A DNA stretch of 64,000 bases from Brienomyrus brachyistius (Eukaryota; Chordata; Actinopteri; Osteoglossiformes; Mormyridae), in contig NC_064540.1 of the NCBI RefSeq assembly GCF_023856365.1, positions 5,882,001-5,946,000 on the forward strand, read 5' to 3'. Made by a program: the position numbers and the translations under genes. The notes under the pieces were generated by a model that was given only the letters and a program-made list of their open reading frames with translations, had not been told where the DNA came from and ran no database searches. Shown one piece after another: positions 1 to 11,985 of this stretch; within the stretch, counting starts at the first letter, position 1; every line of letters begins with the position of its first letter.

Positions 1-1477
1 TGAATGTGAAATTCCCCCTGGATGTTTTGTTGACCTAAAATCGTATCTTTGGTAGCGGTCACTTTCTGCAGGTATAGCTAGCAGGATCCCGTTTCTGCTT
101 TTTGTCGTGAAGGTATTAGACCACATGGCATATTGTGTTAGATTAAGACGTCATTGAAATCTTCCTTCTTTGTTATTGAATAACGTGATAGCGTTTTGTG
201 TGTTTTGGTTTTACCTCCAAGGTAATTATCCGGAACAGATCATTAACGCGTCTGAAATTGCATACTTGTTTGCTATGCAGGCAGGCAAAATTTAGTATGT
301 CCTGATCCGCAGTATGCATGAAACAGTAGGTAAACCGAACCCGGATGACATAATACATTCTGTGAGACTCGGAAATGTGCAATTGATGCTATGCTATCTC
401 ACAAGGCCTCAGGAGCAGCAAAGAACATCGCTTGCTCAGAAATTTTTGTCAAGATGATGGAGGAAGTGCCAACTCTACAAATTTAGTTTTTAACTTTCGT
501 GAGGGTCAAGCCAGGTTATTGGTAAATATCCAGGTCAGGTAATATGCAAGATGGTGACCACCCCATACCTGAGTTCATGCATACTGTTGTCACACATACG
601 TAGGCCTACAGTATGCACTATATTAACAGTCAAGTAGTAGACTTCTAATGAAATTTGGTATGTGCTGTGTAAGTATGCAATTTCGTTTGCACCCTTAGTG
701 ATCACGCTCACTGACTCTTGTATAGTCAGTTATTGATAGACCTAATGGACTTCCTGTTTTGTTTGTCACTTTGTTTTGTGCATTATAGTTTTGGGCAAGA
801 CTGAGGTAAAACTTTTAAACAACAAACCATTTTAATTTTTTTTGTAAATTTTGTGTTGTCGATTAAAATTGTCTGACTGAACAGGCTGGAACATGATTCT
901 TCAGACTGGTTTGAAGTGATCATGGACGTATTCTCAAATTTGTTGGTAAGATCTAAGAACTTTCAATGTCCATTGACAATGTGATTCTGGGTAGTTCAGG
1001 TGTTGTTTTAGCTGAGATTCTGTGTTTGCATGGAGTCACACTGTATCAGTGGGTGGCACTCTTACTTCACCCCTTCAGGATTGGGTGTTCAAAGCCTACC
1101 TTTGCTCTGTGTTTGTGTGTGTGTGTGTGTGGGGGGGGGGGGGGTTGCATGTTCTCCCTGCGGGTTTCCTCCTGCAGTCCACAGACAGGCGACCCAGCTA
1201 ATTTGTGTCTCTACATTGCCTGCAGTGTGTGTGTATATATATGTCTGTGTCCTGCAATGGACTTGCATCCTACTCTGTGCTTCCTAGGATTGGCTCCAGG
1301 CTCGCATGTGACCCTGAGCAGGATAAGTGGTGGGAAGATGGATGTATCGTCAAAACTCTGCTGTTGCTAAAATAGCAGGAAGACACCCCCCATGAGCTAT
1401 ATTCTCTGGTTATATATTATTTGTTCTTTAGCACCTTCGCACATCAGAAATCTGTTTGTTCAGCCCCCTCCCGCGCT
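1..1477. other. 3' flank of the receptor gene
   Basis: No gene. It contains a fragment of the GGAT-tail SINE family (about 1143-1345) next to a GT/G-run tract (1113-1144). No AATAAA signal stands out for the receptor. An ATTAAA variant on the minus strand near 832-837 is only a weak candidate. Confidence 0.6.
1143..1345 (+). mobile_element. GGAT-tail SINE fragment
   Basis: Forward fragment: TTGCATGTTCTCCCTG, CCTGCAGTCC, then GGATTGGCTCCAGGCTC and GACCCTGAGCAGGATAAG, ending GATGGATG. Diverged relative to the 21530 copy. Confidence 0.65.
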
Positions 1478-1686
1478 TCAGTACACACTGTCCTTGGCCG
1501 CGGTCGTGGACATGTGTGTAGCGGTCGAGTCGTCAGGCAGTGAGGTCTTCCGGGATCCACCGGGGGGACGGCAGCGCAGGAGGGCCAGAAGCTCGCGGGA
1601 CACACTGCTGGAGAAGGCTGTGTAGATCCAGGGGTTGGTGCACGAGTTGAGGCTGGCCAGCAGCATCAGGATGGTGAAGGCCACAC
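1478..1686 (-). CDS. avpr2-like: V2-type receptor coding exon 5 (TM7, C-tail)
   Basis: 209 bases, acceptor TTCTCCCAG. It supplies the last two bases of the split Gly, then [19 protein letters not shown], a candidate palmitoylation cysteine (LLRCRP) and a Ser/Thr-rich tail ending DSVY-stop. An intron just before TM7 is shared by the vasopressin/oxytocin receptor family. Confidence 0.93.
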
Positions 1687-4600
1687 CTGGGAGAAGGGGG
1701 AGTGGGTCAGCGTCCAATCTATGGCAGGCCTGAGAGGATGCCTTTAGAAAAAAATAAATAAAATGCCCGCAGACTCTCCCGTCATGAATAGCTAAACCCT
1801 AATTTAAGAGTTAACCCTATTTTAGCTGCGTCATACACAAATCACATGTTGCTCGTTATGTAATCAGAAGGTTGCTCGTTGACCCTTTGGGCAATTAATC
1901 GATATCCTGCATATGGGGGAATTATAACTATAATGAAACAACAGATTGAAATTAGCTGCTTGGCTGCTTGTCTGTATCATAACTAAGGGCAGAAATATTT
2001 GGTTCACGTGGCCCCTTAGTACAAGTGAAACAAATCGAGTTTTACATACATAGACTCCAAGTGCCATGGCATTTATAGCTGTATATTTATAGACTGAGCC
2101 AGATGTTAGGGCAGTGTGATGGTCTCACACCTGCAGTGTTGATGATTTGATTCTGATTAGTAGCTGGTCATTCACGGGCATGTTTTGTGGGGTTTACCAT
2201 GTATGGGATTATTGGTTCTCAGAAATGGATGAATGGGGTATAAGATTGTCAACATCTATTAAGAAGATGATGTTCAAATTAGATAAGTGTCCCCATTATG
2301 TGTATTAAAAAGAATACATGTCACATGCGACTGTTTATTGAGATGTGTTGGTCTCAGCATAGGCTGATGATGTCAGTGAGATCTGACCATAGTTTATGAT
2401 GCAATGGTGGGAATAACTTTGCTAGGTCAGTAATATCGCTTTGTAGCTTTTATTTACAGCCTCATAATTTATTTAGCAGATGCTTTTATCCAAAGTGATA
2501 TACAAGGTCAGCAATTGGAGCTTAAGGGGCTTGCTTATGTAAAATCGCTTTGCTAATTCTAGGATTCAAACCAGCACCCATCTGATTACAGGCCCAGTGT
2601 CCTAACCCGCTGAGCCATACACTGCTTTAAGTCTATGGGAGGTCATGTTAGTGGTGAACTCATACTGGTAGGTCCTCGTCTAGATGCTGCCGTCTGCCTC
2701 CCTTTGAGATTGGACGAGTCAGTAAGGGGCCTGGATGCTGTGTGAAAATCACTGCTTAATTGGCAGAGGCTGATCTATCTCACGGTATTCCCTAGGGAGC
2801 AGGTGGCAACAATGAGGAGAGTGCATCCAGCCCTCACTCTAGAGCTTAAAAGAGTCTGAGATCCTAAGGAGCTGTGGACTGCGGGTGTCCATCACACTAC
2901 ATCGGCATTTTCTTGGCGCGAAGGTCAGTGCAAATTCGGTGCCCCGCTTCAAACGGGGTTTGATTTCCAAGACCCGTCAGGAAGCCTGGTACCCATGCTG
3001 CAGCCGTCATGTCTCTTTGCTTAATCCCTTTACTGTTGGGGAAGGCTTTGACAGCAGGCTTCACTCCTGCCCAGGCCCGCTGAGTAGATGTGCTGGGTCA
3101 GTGAGATGCCCTCCACCAAAGTACGCTTGGGAATTACGTAGCATCAAACCTTTAAATTCCAGATTTAGATCAGGAAGGGGGCTAATGTTAACTGGAAAGT
3201 AAAAATTAAAAAGCCGAAACTGCAGTAATTTAGGAGGTTTTAGTGCGTCGACTAAGTGGCAAAATAGTAATTATGTCATTGTGATATTGAAAAATTATAA
3301 ATTCTAAAGCTGCTGTCATCAAGCTATAAATGAGAGCTGTTAGTTGGTGACATGGGACTGGCCAGCACTCCTATGCTTTGGATAATTCGCCTCCTAGTTT
3401 TGGCAGCTGTCGGGCGTGCAGAGCCGGTTTCGTCTTTCCCTTCTACGCAGCCCGCTTGGAGGCCATTGGCCCGGCCAGACAGATGTACTCCTAACGCCTG
3501 CTTCAGCCCACGGACGCTAACTTGCCACACACATGCCGAATATTCCCAGCACCTTCGTCTTCTGAAGTCCTTCATCATTAAGGATAAATATGGAGATGAA
3601 TTTCGCTAGAAAGAGATCGTTTTTGTGCACCACATTGGCCCAAATATAAGAAGTTTTTTTTTTATTTCATCCAAAAAACTGGGGTCATTGATATTCGAGG
3701 ACTAGAATGTAAATGTCACAATGTACATACAAGAGTAGACGGTGTGAATTATCGGCCTCCTAACTGTACATTTCAAACATAATTGACGTTGGATGAGAGC
3801 TGATCATCATTTCAGCACTTTGCCTGTGCTGGATCCCCAAGACGAATTTTTTCATTTTCATTGTGTATTTATGTCAGTTGTAAATGGAGTAACTGTGTAA
3901 TGTTTACCGTGGAATGCATGTTTTGATAGCATGTAGCTGTGAGTGTTAATAGAGTAACTTTCATTTTAAAAGAGCAGTCATCACCTTTATTAAAATGACT
4001 CAACAACTTGCCACAATATGTGTTTTGCGCATTTTATGTGAGTCTGCTGCATCAAAAACATTCTGCTCCTTCTAGAATCATGGAGTTTGTAATATTGACT
4101 GGCTGTCCACCCCCACCAAATAATACATTTGTTTTCTGGAAAGTTTGTTTTTTAATAATGCAATGCGATAGCCATCTCAGTTAAAAAGCAACCAAAGGCA
4201 AACTTCTTTTATGTTCTTGTCAGATGAAATTGTTTTTCATAAAGATAGGACCTGGTATTCAAAAAACTTTTTTCCCAAAAAAGTTGCAGAAAAAGTGAGG
4301 GATTACCGTACAATTGGGGTGGTGTAATATTCAGGCTGAAACTACGGTGAAAGTGTCTGCTAAATAAATTCAATGAATGTTTACCAACCGATCTATTATA
4401 CGGACTCTTGTAAGAAAACACTTGTCTGTTGGTCATGACTGTGTAGTAGAAGCCATAAAATCTGTAAGAGAATTATCTTCCTGAGGCCAGGTCTGCTATT
4501 TTACAACGTGTTTTGGTGTTCTGACCAGATTGGAATCAAAACAAACATATGTGTCGTACACTTTGAATATTCTAATTGCATAAGATGGAAAAAATGAGTC

Positions 4601-7600
4601 CTGTAAATACCAAGCGCGGAGGGACGTCGTGTTTGCCTGTTTGCATTCTTAAAATGCATCTCATAGTTCAGCCACATGCGTTGCTGCAGTGAAAACACTG
4701 TGGTGCCCTTTACTGTATTCAGCATGCCACATATACAATCCAACAATGACAGTGTGCTAAATGTACTTCACTGTTTTAATGGCAGATTAATGGCAGCGCT
4801 CGTTGTTTTCAAGTCGCCAATTTATATTCACTTTCAGAGAAATGGGACTTCATGTGCATGGTGCACTCGCATGCTAAATAAGTCATTTTCTTCTTTGTTC
4901 TCATCTCCCAAACGGCGCTTCACCCAGCTGTGCGCTTAATAACGGTTCGGGTAATTAGCCAGCTGCCTTTCTACAGCGTATCACTCCAGGCTGTTTAGGC
5001 ACCACCGAAGACCCAAAACACTCATAATTATGGCAGCACACACTACACAGAGTTACATTTCTTCAAAAGGTGTGAGATGTAATGTCACTCCCCCAGAGAA
5101 ATGAGGGTTATGAAGGAGATGCCTGAGGTGTCCTCATTAAAATGGTCATTAAAAAAAGATGGCAATAATACAGAGATCAGAAGCCTCACCTTGGTCTGGC
5201 GGGTTGGGGTCCCAAGCAGCCCACAACTGCACAATGAAGAACGGGGACCAGCAGATTGTGTAGACCAGCACGATCACCAGTGTCATTCGGACCGTCTTGG
5301 ACATGGCCTTCGATACTCCAGGGGGGGGCAGGGCCGGTGGGAGAGGCGAGTGCGTGGACGGGTTTGTCATTGATAGGGTGTTGGATGCAGTATGGATTTC
5401 ATGGGAATTGGTGGGGTGTGAGGAGCTGTTATGTGGGGTGGAGTCTGGATGTGAGATGTGGTTCTGGTGGGTACTGGGATCATCGTCCGAGGTCATAAAC
5501 ACGGGACAAGGAGAACTGTGGTCATGGCTTGAAGGGCAGTGATCCGAGGGCCTCCAAGGAAGGTTGTTGAAAGAAGACGTCTCGTCACAAGAGTTTGGAA
5601 GCCCCTGCGGCGGTAGGGGTTGGTTGGAGAGACTCTCCATTGCCACATTGCAACAAGAGCACGGGGAATTGTTGTTCTTCTGTAAGGAGCGCAAGCTTCG
5701 ACCCACTCTGCCCCTCCTATTGTTCTTTCCACCCTGCTGAAGCTTCCGGACATGGAAGAGGACAGAGCTTCGCCTATACTCCACGGTCATCGTTCTCTCT
5801 GACTTAAGGTAGATGTTGTCATGGATCTCTCTGAATATCCGCACCTATACAGAAGGGGGGGGCTTGGTGAGAGTCATTCATTTGAGTGACCCATGTAAGA
5901 ACTGCCTAGTTCATGCATCAACACGATGTGGGACACGCAGCTGGTCCTGCTGAACATCTGGGTATCCAGATGTTTCATATTGGCCTATCTAGTTTAACAC
6001 CCCTTTGAGGAAAGATGCTGAGGCAACTAACAGGATGGACAGCAAGGTTCTGGAGGTTTTGTGATTCCAGGAACATTATGGTACCTGACAGATGGTTATG
6101 ATGAATGCAGGCAGGACAAAGACAGCCACAGTCACCCAGGTGACGTAGGCCTTTAGTCCCCAGGACTCTGCAAAGTGTCCCCAACACTCAAACACTCCAG
6201 GAGACACTTCTGACATGGAAAAGATGAACACCTATGAGAAGGAGAAGCAGTTGGGTCACTGAAGCACTTGGTTCCTTTGTCATCATTATCTCCCAACTAC
6301 GGAGAATATGAATCAAGTCATAGATGGTACTCATGATAACTACATTGTTTATGACTGCTTGCTGAGAAGCTGGGTCATGACCTACAAGAGGACAAAGCTA
6401 AGACACACTGTTACTCCTCACCTGAGGCACGCTGAACAGCAGTGCTAGCCCCCAAGCCACCATGACGGGGGTGTTCCAACGAGACGTTACCCCACCACGG
6501 TAGGCCTGCAGGGGGCAGCAGATAGCGTAGTGCCGATCAACGGTCATGGCCACAATCATGTAGGAGGATGCAAACATGCCCACAATTTGCAGGTACTTCA
6601 CAGAGCGGCACAGGGCATCGGGACCTTGGAACCGCTCCGTTATGTCCCAAAGCAACTGAGGCAGCACCTGGAGAAGATGACGGCACATAAAATAATCTCA
6701 GCATCTGGCACAAGTCACCCGAGGGTTGATGAAATGTAGAGTGTAGACCCCATTGGTCCAAAGGACAACGTCAGCATGCCCAACATCAGGGTTTGTAACT
6801 GGTCTGATGTTAAAGCGTCAATGTCACCATTAAGCAGTTAGGGTTACAGGTTGAAAAAGAACAGCAAGAGCTGTATTACATCAGTGACAGATTACTGCTT
6901 TTCTGTCATTATTTTTGTGAATTCTGGACCTTCACTTCCTGAATTTGAAGCTGACCAGCCGCCCTAATAGGAGGCATAGTCAGAATATAGATGGATTGAT
7001 GGAATTTGGGCTACTCAACCCTTAAGTAAATTTTAAACACACTGTCTGCTCCCTCAAATGCTCTGATATTTGAGAGAGATCAACCATAATGCAATCAATT
7101 GCGGTGGCAGTGTCACACATGATCAGTGGGTCATCTTTGGCCCGTATCATTAAATCATCATTAGGATGCGCATCTCACACCCACACAGTGTTACTCTCAG
7201 AAAGAAGATGGTCAGTCTACATCAAGGGTCTCAGAATACTGGACTGCAAGACAGGTGCTTCACCTGAAGATCTCAATGCCAGTGGCCCCCAGGTTATTTG
7301 AGTTTGAGACCCCAGGTCTGCATCTGACCATGCAAGAACTAGAGGACTAGGAAGAGCACTAACAGAGGCTCGGAGTTTAGCGCAGGTGCCCGTGGGCATG
7401 TTGGCGTTTACCTGGAATAAGGCCACCACCAGGTCAGCCACGCAGAGGTTGACCATGAACAGGTGCATGGGCGCATGGTGTTTCCTCCTCCTCAGGAGCA
7501 CCCACAGCACAAACCCGTTTCCCAAGGCCGTCAGGGCTAGGATGAGCCCCAGAACCATGATCTCGGCCCGGGCCAGCACCATGTCTCGCACTCTGGGTGC

Positions 7601-7792
7601 CGGGGCAGCGTGTGATGTGGGTCCAGCAGTAACTGAGGCATTTTCTTGGACAATCCAGAAAAAGGACCCGCCTCCATAGGTGCTGCTTAGGTTGAAGTCT
7701 GGAAATATGGGAGGAGTGAGGTTCCCACTCCCTTCCACCCAAGTGGAGCGATTCGGTCCGTCCCAATTGGATTCCCAAGAGAGCGCCGCCAT
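1478..7792 (-). CDS. avpr2-like: V2-type vasopressin/vasotocin receptor (class A GPCR), five coding exons
   Basis: Membrane receptor for vasotocin/vasopressin peptides. Exons 7412-7792, 6422-6667, 6085-6231, 5190-5844 and 1478-1686 join in frame with GT/AG borders to give about 545 residues. Seen: N-glycosylation sequons in the N-terminus (NRS, NLT, NLS, NAS); GN in TM1 (N92); [10 protein letters not shown] in TM2 (D120); TM3 cysteine C147; D171-R172-H173 instead of DRY; a second extracellular loop with C225; TM6 with [19 protein letters not shown] in TM7 (494-498); a Cys and Ser/Thr-rich tail. DRH and the CWGHFAE...YVTW loop match V2 receptors rather than V1 or oxytocin receptors, and V2 receptors classically couple to Gs/cAMP. 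The third intracellular loop (about residues 268-441) is some 175 residues and Ser/Pro/His-rich, far longer than in mammalian AVPR2. This favours a fish V2B/V2C ('avpr2l') subtype, which I infer but cannot settle. The start ATG at 7792 has G at -3 and +4. Any 5' non-coding exon is unidentified. Confidence 0.93.
1687..5189 (-). other. avpr2-like: Last intron of the receptor gene (3.5 kb)
   Basis: Non-coding. It contains one reverse-oriented SINE (2462-2625). Small open frames around 2885-3200 and 3324-3609 have no recognisable domains and no matching splice context. No other structure was seen. Confidence 0.85.
2462..2625 (-). mobile_element. tRNA-derived SINE with L2-type tail
   Basis: Reverse orientation: ATTTAGCAGATGCTTTTATC (shared LINE tail) at the left, GGATTCAAACC (B box complement) and GCTGAGCCATACACTG (A-box side) at the right. 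Lies in the last receptor intron. Confidence 0.75.
5190..5844 (-). CDS. avpr2-like: V2-type receptor coding exon 4 (long intracellular loop 3, TM6)
   Basis: 655 bases, acceptor TGTATAG, donor GTGAGG, ending after the first base of a Gly codon. It starts [10 protein letters not shown] and runs through a Ser/Pro/His-rich low-complexity loop to [11 protein letters not shown] and [16 protein letters not shown]. The loop has basic stretches ([10 protein letters not shown]) and a polyproline stretch just before TM6. Confidence 0.93.
6085..6231 (-). CDS. avpr2-like: V2-type receptor coding exon 3 (extracellular loop 2, TM5)
   Basis: 49 codons in phase 0, acceptor CTCATAG and donor GTACCA. It carries the loop-2 cysteine (ECWGHFAE) and TM5 ([15 protein letters not shown]). 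Recognised by joining the flanking exons. The splice sites are clear. Confidence 0.92.
6422..6667 (-). CDS. avpr2-like: V2-type receptor coding exon 2 (end of TM2 to TM4)
   Basis: 82 codons, acceptor CTCCAG and donor GTGAGG, phase 0 at both ends. It carries [10 protein letters not shown], the TM3 cysteine, [11 protein letters not shown], the DRH motif and TM4 ending LLFSVPQ. Confidence 0.93.
7412..7792 (-). CDS. avpr2-like: V2-type receptor coding exon 1 (N-terminus, TM1, most of TM2)
   Basis: 127 codons from ATG at 7792 to LVVALFQ, then a GTAAAC donor in phase 0. It holds four N-glycosylation sequons, TM1 with GN and TM2 with the conserved Asp. Confidence 0.92.
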
Positions 7793-8601
7793 GCCTGCAC
7801 AATGACACCATTTTCAAACCATAAATAAGTCCAGGGAAACAACAAACATGCTTGCAGGAGATCACTACAGAGCGTATGCCTTTGAAATTATGTTTGATGA
7901 AAAGTACATGTTGTTGCTGAATTGGAAGAAGGATATTGTTCTCTCTGTTGTAATTCTGAAAATGGGACCCTTCAAAACAAGGAATGCTAATCTGTCATGC
8001 AACCTTGGAAAATGATCTGCTATTTACAGTTGGGCCCTGATCCAGCTTTAAGATGCCGGGTGGTCCCCAGGAATCTCTAGAGGGGCCGAGGTGGATGGGT
8101 GTTTGGCTGTAAGAGTTCAAAAAGTCTATCTTCAAAATAAAAAAAAAATGGCTTGCTTCCATCCTATTTATATCAAAAACCCAAAAGTCACTGATTGGTT
8201 GGCATTTGGCCAGGTTTGGGGTGGGTGGGACTCAGGGCCCATCCTGGCTCTCCCACTGGAGCTGGGCCTGAGTCCTAGAGTGGCAATCAGTCAATCTCAC
8301 TCTCTCTCTCTTTCCTGCCATCTAATGGGTTTCTGTAATGATAAAGGGCTATGCCACATGGGCTAGGTGAAACACCGGGAGAATTTAATTTTGCATTCTG
8401 TCATCTAGCCTACAGGTCTGTTCTTGTTTATCTGTGACACTGGTAAGTGTTAAAAATGTTGAGACATTTTTAAATATGTTAATTCTACTAAACACAGTTA
8501 CCGTATGCAGGGCACTGTGCATGTGTCTTGCACAATACTCTGAAATGAAAAGCTCTATTTGCCACATTGCAATGCTTTTTGTTGCATATCTCATCGCAGA
8601 C

Positions 8602-9032
8602 CTGTACTCATATCTTTGTGGAGACCATCCATTTATTTCTCCGGGAAAAACCAAAATCAAAGAATGATGACCGTAACCCCTATCCAGCCCTAACCGTAAC
8701 CCCCACCCAGCGCTGACCGTAACCCCTATCCAGCCCTGACCGTAACCCCCACCCAGCGCTGACCGTAACCCCTATCCAGCCCTGACCGTAACCCCCACCC
8801 AGCCCTGACCGTAACCCCCACCCAGCCCTAACCTTAACCATAAGTAACCAAACAAAATACAAGAATTATGGCATTTTTCTTCTTCTTTTGATTGCAGTCA
8901 CAGATTTTGATAAAACTGAATTTTCTCTTGTGTCGACAGAAAAATGGCCCCCACAATGCCAAAATAACAGGTATCTATCACATTGTGGGCACATTTCGTC
9001 CCCAAAATGTGATGTATATCTGACCCCCCCCA

Positions 9033-9079
<47 letters not shown>
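8602..9079 (+). repeat. CA-ended interspersed repeat, copy 1
   Basis: Shares with copies 2 and 3 the blocks GACCATCCATTTATTTCT, ACCATAAGTAACCAAACAAA, TTTTGATTGCAGTCACAG and ATCACATTGTGGG, and ends in (CA)n. It carries an internal 23-base minisatellite. Confidence 0.65.
8669..8829 (+). repeat. 23-base minisatellite, 7 units
   Basis: Units alternate between GACCGTAACCCCTATCCAG and GACCGTAACCCCCACCCAG types, each finished by CCCT or CGCT. The single-copy equivalent in the other repeats is CCTTAACCCCCACCCAGCCC. It lies inside copy 1 of the CA-ended repeat. Confidence 0.85.
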
Positions 9080-9081
<2 letters not shown>

Positions 9082-9506
9082 TGAGCCAAAAAATTATGAC
9101 CTCCATCATGTGACGTGAATAACACTGAATGCATGTTAAGATCAGTGGCGGTTCTAGACCATTTCAACTGGAAGGCCACACTGGGGCCAGTTGTTCTGTT
9201 AGGGGCGCCAGATACATTTGACCTTAATGTCATTGAAAATAGCTAAGTTATTTATGCACTGCTCTTCAGCTGCCCTTCACAGTTTTGACAACTATGTGCT
9301 TTCTTGTTTATATTGTCTTGATTCCACAAGCTTGATTATCTTTTTCTGTTACGTTAACTTGCTAACGTTCTCGACTTGACCACCCGCCGCATCCCCGTTA
9401 AGAGCCCCTCAAGAAAATGTACTTATGTTTGTTTCACCTGTTCCCAGGGCACAATATTTTAGCCCACATATATAAATGTTAATAAATAATAATTATTACT
9501 ATTATT

Positions 9507-9530
9507 AGTAGTAGTAGTAGTAGTAGTAAT
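9507..9530 (+). repeat. AGT microsatellite
   Basis: About eight AGT units flanked by ATT and AAT runs. Confidence 0.85.
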
Positions 9531-10019
9531 AATAGTACATTTATTTCAGACCCAAGTAGAAAATGTATTTAGGGGGGCCACGGAGGGGCACTGCCCCCCC
9601 GATTCCCCTTGCCTCCCCCCCAGAACTGCTCATGATTAAGGTCTGGGACATATTATATGGCACGCCAACATCCGGTACTCATAGTGCACATCTTGCATGC
9701 AGAACACATGGGCAGGGATAAAGATCTGAGTGACTCTGGCAAAGGCCAAATCATTATGGCCAGATGACTGGGTCCGAGCATCTCTGCAAGGCAAGGCGTG
9801 GGGTGCTCACGGTCAGCCGTAGGGTGACATGACAATCCTGCTGAAGCCAGGGCTCCAGCCTATTGAGCCACACATCACCCCTCATCTGCAAAATCTGCTT
9901 CCCAAACTTTACAATTATCTTGAAGACGCTGTTGTGCAAAGCAGCATACAAGTGAAAAACACTTGGGGTCAGACAACAGGACCAGCTGGTGTCTCTTGAG
10001 CAGGCATGGTCAAAGAGCA

Positions 10020-10130
10020 TTTCTCAGGAACCTAACAGTAATATGATTTCTTGGCTGAACACAGGACTCAAACCCACAACCTTCTGAAGCCAGATGCAGA
10101 TCCCTTCCCATTGAGCAATATTCTGGATCT
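10020..10130 (-). mobile_element. Degenerate tRNA-SINE fragment
   Basis: Reverse orientation: GGACTCAAACCCACAACCTTC resembles the B-box region, followed by CCCATTGAGCAATA. No LINE-like tail is left. Confidence 0.45.
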
Positions 10131-10247
10131 AATCCCCACTCTTCTCCTCTGCCTCAACTCCATTCTCCTTCTTCTCCCTTATCTGCCCCCCCTTTCACTG
10201 TTTTATAAACTGTCCTCATTAGAGTGATGACAAAAGCTTTATTTCCA

Positions 10248-10374
10248 TCCATCCATCCATCCATCCTTTATACCTACTTGTACTATGCAGGGTCATATGG
10301 GTCTGGAGCCTATCCCGGAAGCCACGGCCGCAAATGATGAATAACCCAGGACGGGGCGCCAACCCATCGCAGAG
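10248..10374 (-). mobile_element. 5'-truncated GGAT-tail SINE
   Basis: Same family as 21530-21874, keeping only the 3' end with the (GGAT)n tail. It is flanked by the 13-base duplication AGCTTTATTTCCA (10235-10247 and 10375-10387), showing target-primed insertion. Confidence 0.85.
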
Positions 10375-11136
10375 AGCTTTATTTCCACTTTTCCAAATGA
10401 CTCCACAGTAATGAAAAAAAAAAACACCTCGTAACCAGTAGCAGACTGGGTTACATAAGCAATGACGGCAAGGTGGTGACAAAGTGACAGACGTGAAAAA
10501 CCTTGCGTTGGCAATTCCACTGATGACTTTCTGAAAGCATGCATGGGCACAGCACGTCACCAGAGAGAGGCTTAAAAATGGCAAGTAAACATATCAGCCA
10601 TAAATCCTTAAAAAACATATTACACACAGGGGAAATAAGAGAGAACCTCAAAGGAAAATCGACTGGTTCAATGTGGCACCAGGCAATACGAGTGAAAAAA
10701 CCTCCAAATATGTGCCTTTGCACCAGTCCTGTTGACTGCCATATGTTGCTGTGACCAGCTGCGCATTTACAATCAGGTTTTCAACACATCTGTTTATTTA
10801 CATGCAAAAACCAGGTTTTGGCAGCGTCTCCACTTGCTGCTTGACAATAAGTGATTCTCTTTCCACGCCACGTCAGCTTCCTGTTTCCGTCCGCCTGACA
10901 GTTGTGCAAACCTGCATCGTTGCATTCCTTTCTCGTCGCATTTATGGATTTTTCCGGATGCTTCTGATGATCACCAGCACATCCGGGCCATGGAGCATGC
11001 GGAACGTCACGGTTCTGGCCTGTCATACCACTTGTCACAGTAAACCTGAGCTGACTGCAGTATCCATTTGATGAAAGAAAACACAATTTTTACTGTCTCA
11101 TTTAATGGTGTCAGTTGTAACAGAATGTTCTTGTAA

Positions 11137-11290
11137 ACGTGTGGCTCAGTGGGTCAGGATGCTGTGCCTGTGATTGGAAGTTATTGGTTTAAATCCCACA
11201 TATGACAGAGCTCTTTCGACATTGGCCCCCTGAGCAAGACCATTAACTCCCAGGTTCCCCAGGGACTGGCTCACCCTGTTTTCCCAACCC
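11137..11290 (+). mobile_element. tRNA-derived SINE
   Basis: Forward: GTGGCTCAGTGGGTCAGGA (A box), TTGGTTTAAATCCC (B box), then CCCCTGAGCAAGACC, CCAGGGACTGGCTCACCC, the common body of this family. The tail is not clear. Confidence 0.7.
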
Positions 11291-11553
11291 TTTCCTTCTT
11301 TGGGTAATTGTGTCTGTGCTCATTGCATGCAAATCCCTGTACGCTCTACATCCTCACTGTCTGTGTATGGCTTTTTTTTTTTTTAATCTGGCTTCACAGC
11401 TATTTCTCCAAAACTAAATGTTCTCCCAGCGTGTTTTCTTGTGAAACTCTAGCACGACAGACATAGTCGCTGGGGCAGAAGTAATCCACAAAGTCAGCTT
11501 GAGTGATAATGCTTTTTTTCCTACGGCAGCCATAACAGTTGCAGCTTTCTTGT

Positions 11554-11595
11554 CACCTGTGCATTCGCACCTGTGCATTCGCACCTGTGCATTCG
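11554..11595 (+). repeat. Three tandem 14-base units with E-boxes
   Basis: CACCTGTGCATTCG repeated exactly three times. Each carries CACCTG, an E-box (CANNTG). Confidence 0.85.
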
Positions 11596-11761
11596 ACGGA
11601 GGTGTTTTTCTTCACACGTTTCAGGAAATTTCCCATGGACGCTAAGTGGATTTCACTTTCTGATCGACGAACCTAGTTACTTATTTGCCACCACTATTTG
11701 AAAGGAGAAAGAGTCGGTCGCTAAATAGATGAGTTTCCGTCAGTCCATTTGGGGTCCTGTC

Positions 11762-11985
11762 TGTTTTAATTTAATCTATTTAGCAGATGCTTTTATCCAA
11801 AGCAATGAACATTTGTTTTTCTGAGAAAGTGGGGTCACAGTCTCTGGAGCAATTGGGGTTAAGGGCCTTGCTCAGGAGCCCAATGGTGAAATCACTCTCC
11901 TGACCATGGGATTTGAACCAATAACTTTACGATCACAGGCACAGCATCCCAGCCCAATACACACCGCCCCCAGTGTCATCACAGA
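11762..11985 (-). mobile_element. tRNA-derived SINE with L2-type tail
   Basis: Reverse: TTTAGCAGATGCTTTTATCC at 11780, GTTAAGGGCCTTGCTCAGG, GGATTTGAACCAATAAC (B-box complement), then CACAGGCACAGCATCCCAG. Confidence 0.78.

Noticed and set aside
5101..5542. Plus-strand open frames opposite receptor exon 4
   Set aside because: Shadows of the minus-strand exon, which has the conserved TM6 and correct splice sites.
1478..7792. V1a/V1b or oxytocin receptor
   Set aside because: DRH at the TM3 end and the CWGHFAE..YVTW loop match V2 receptors.
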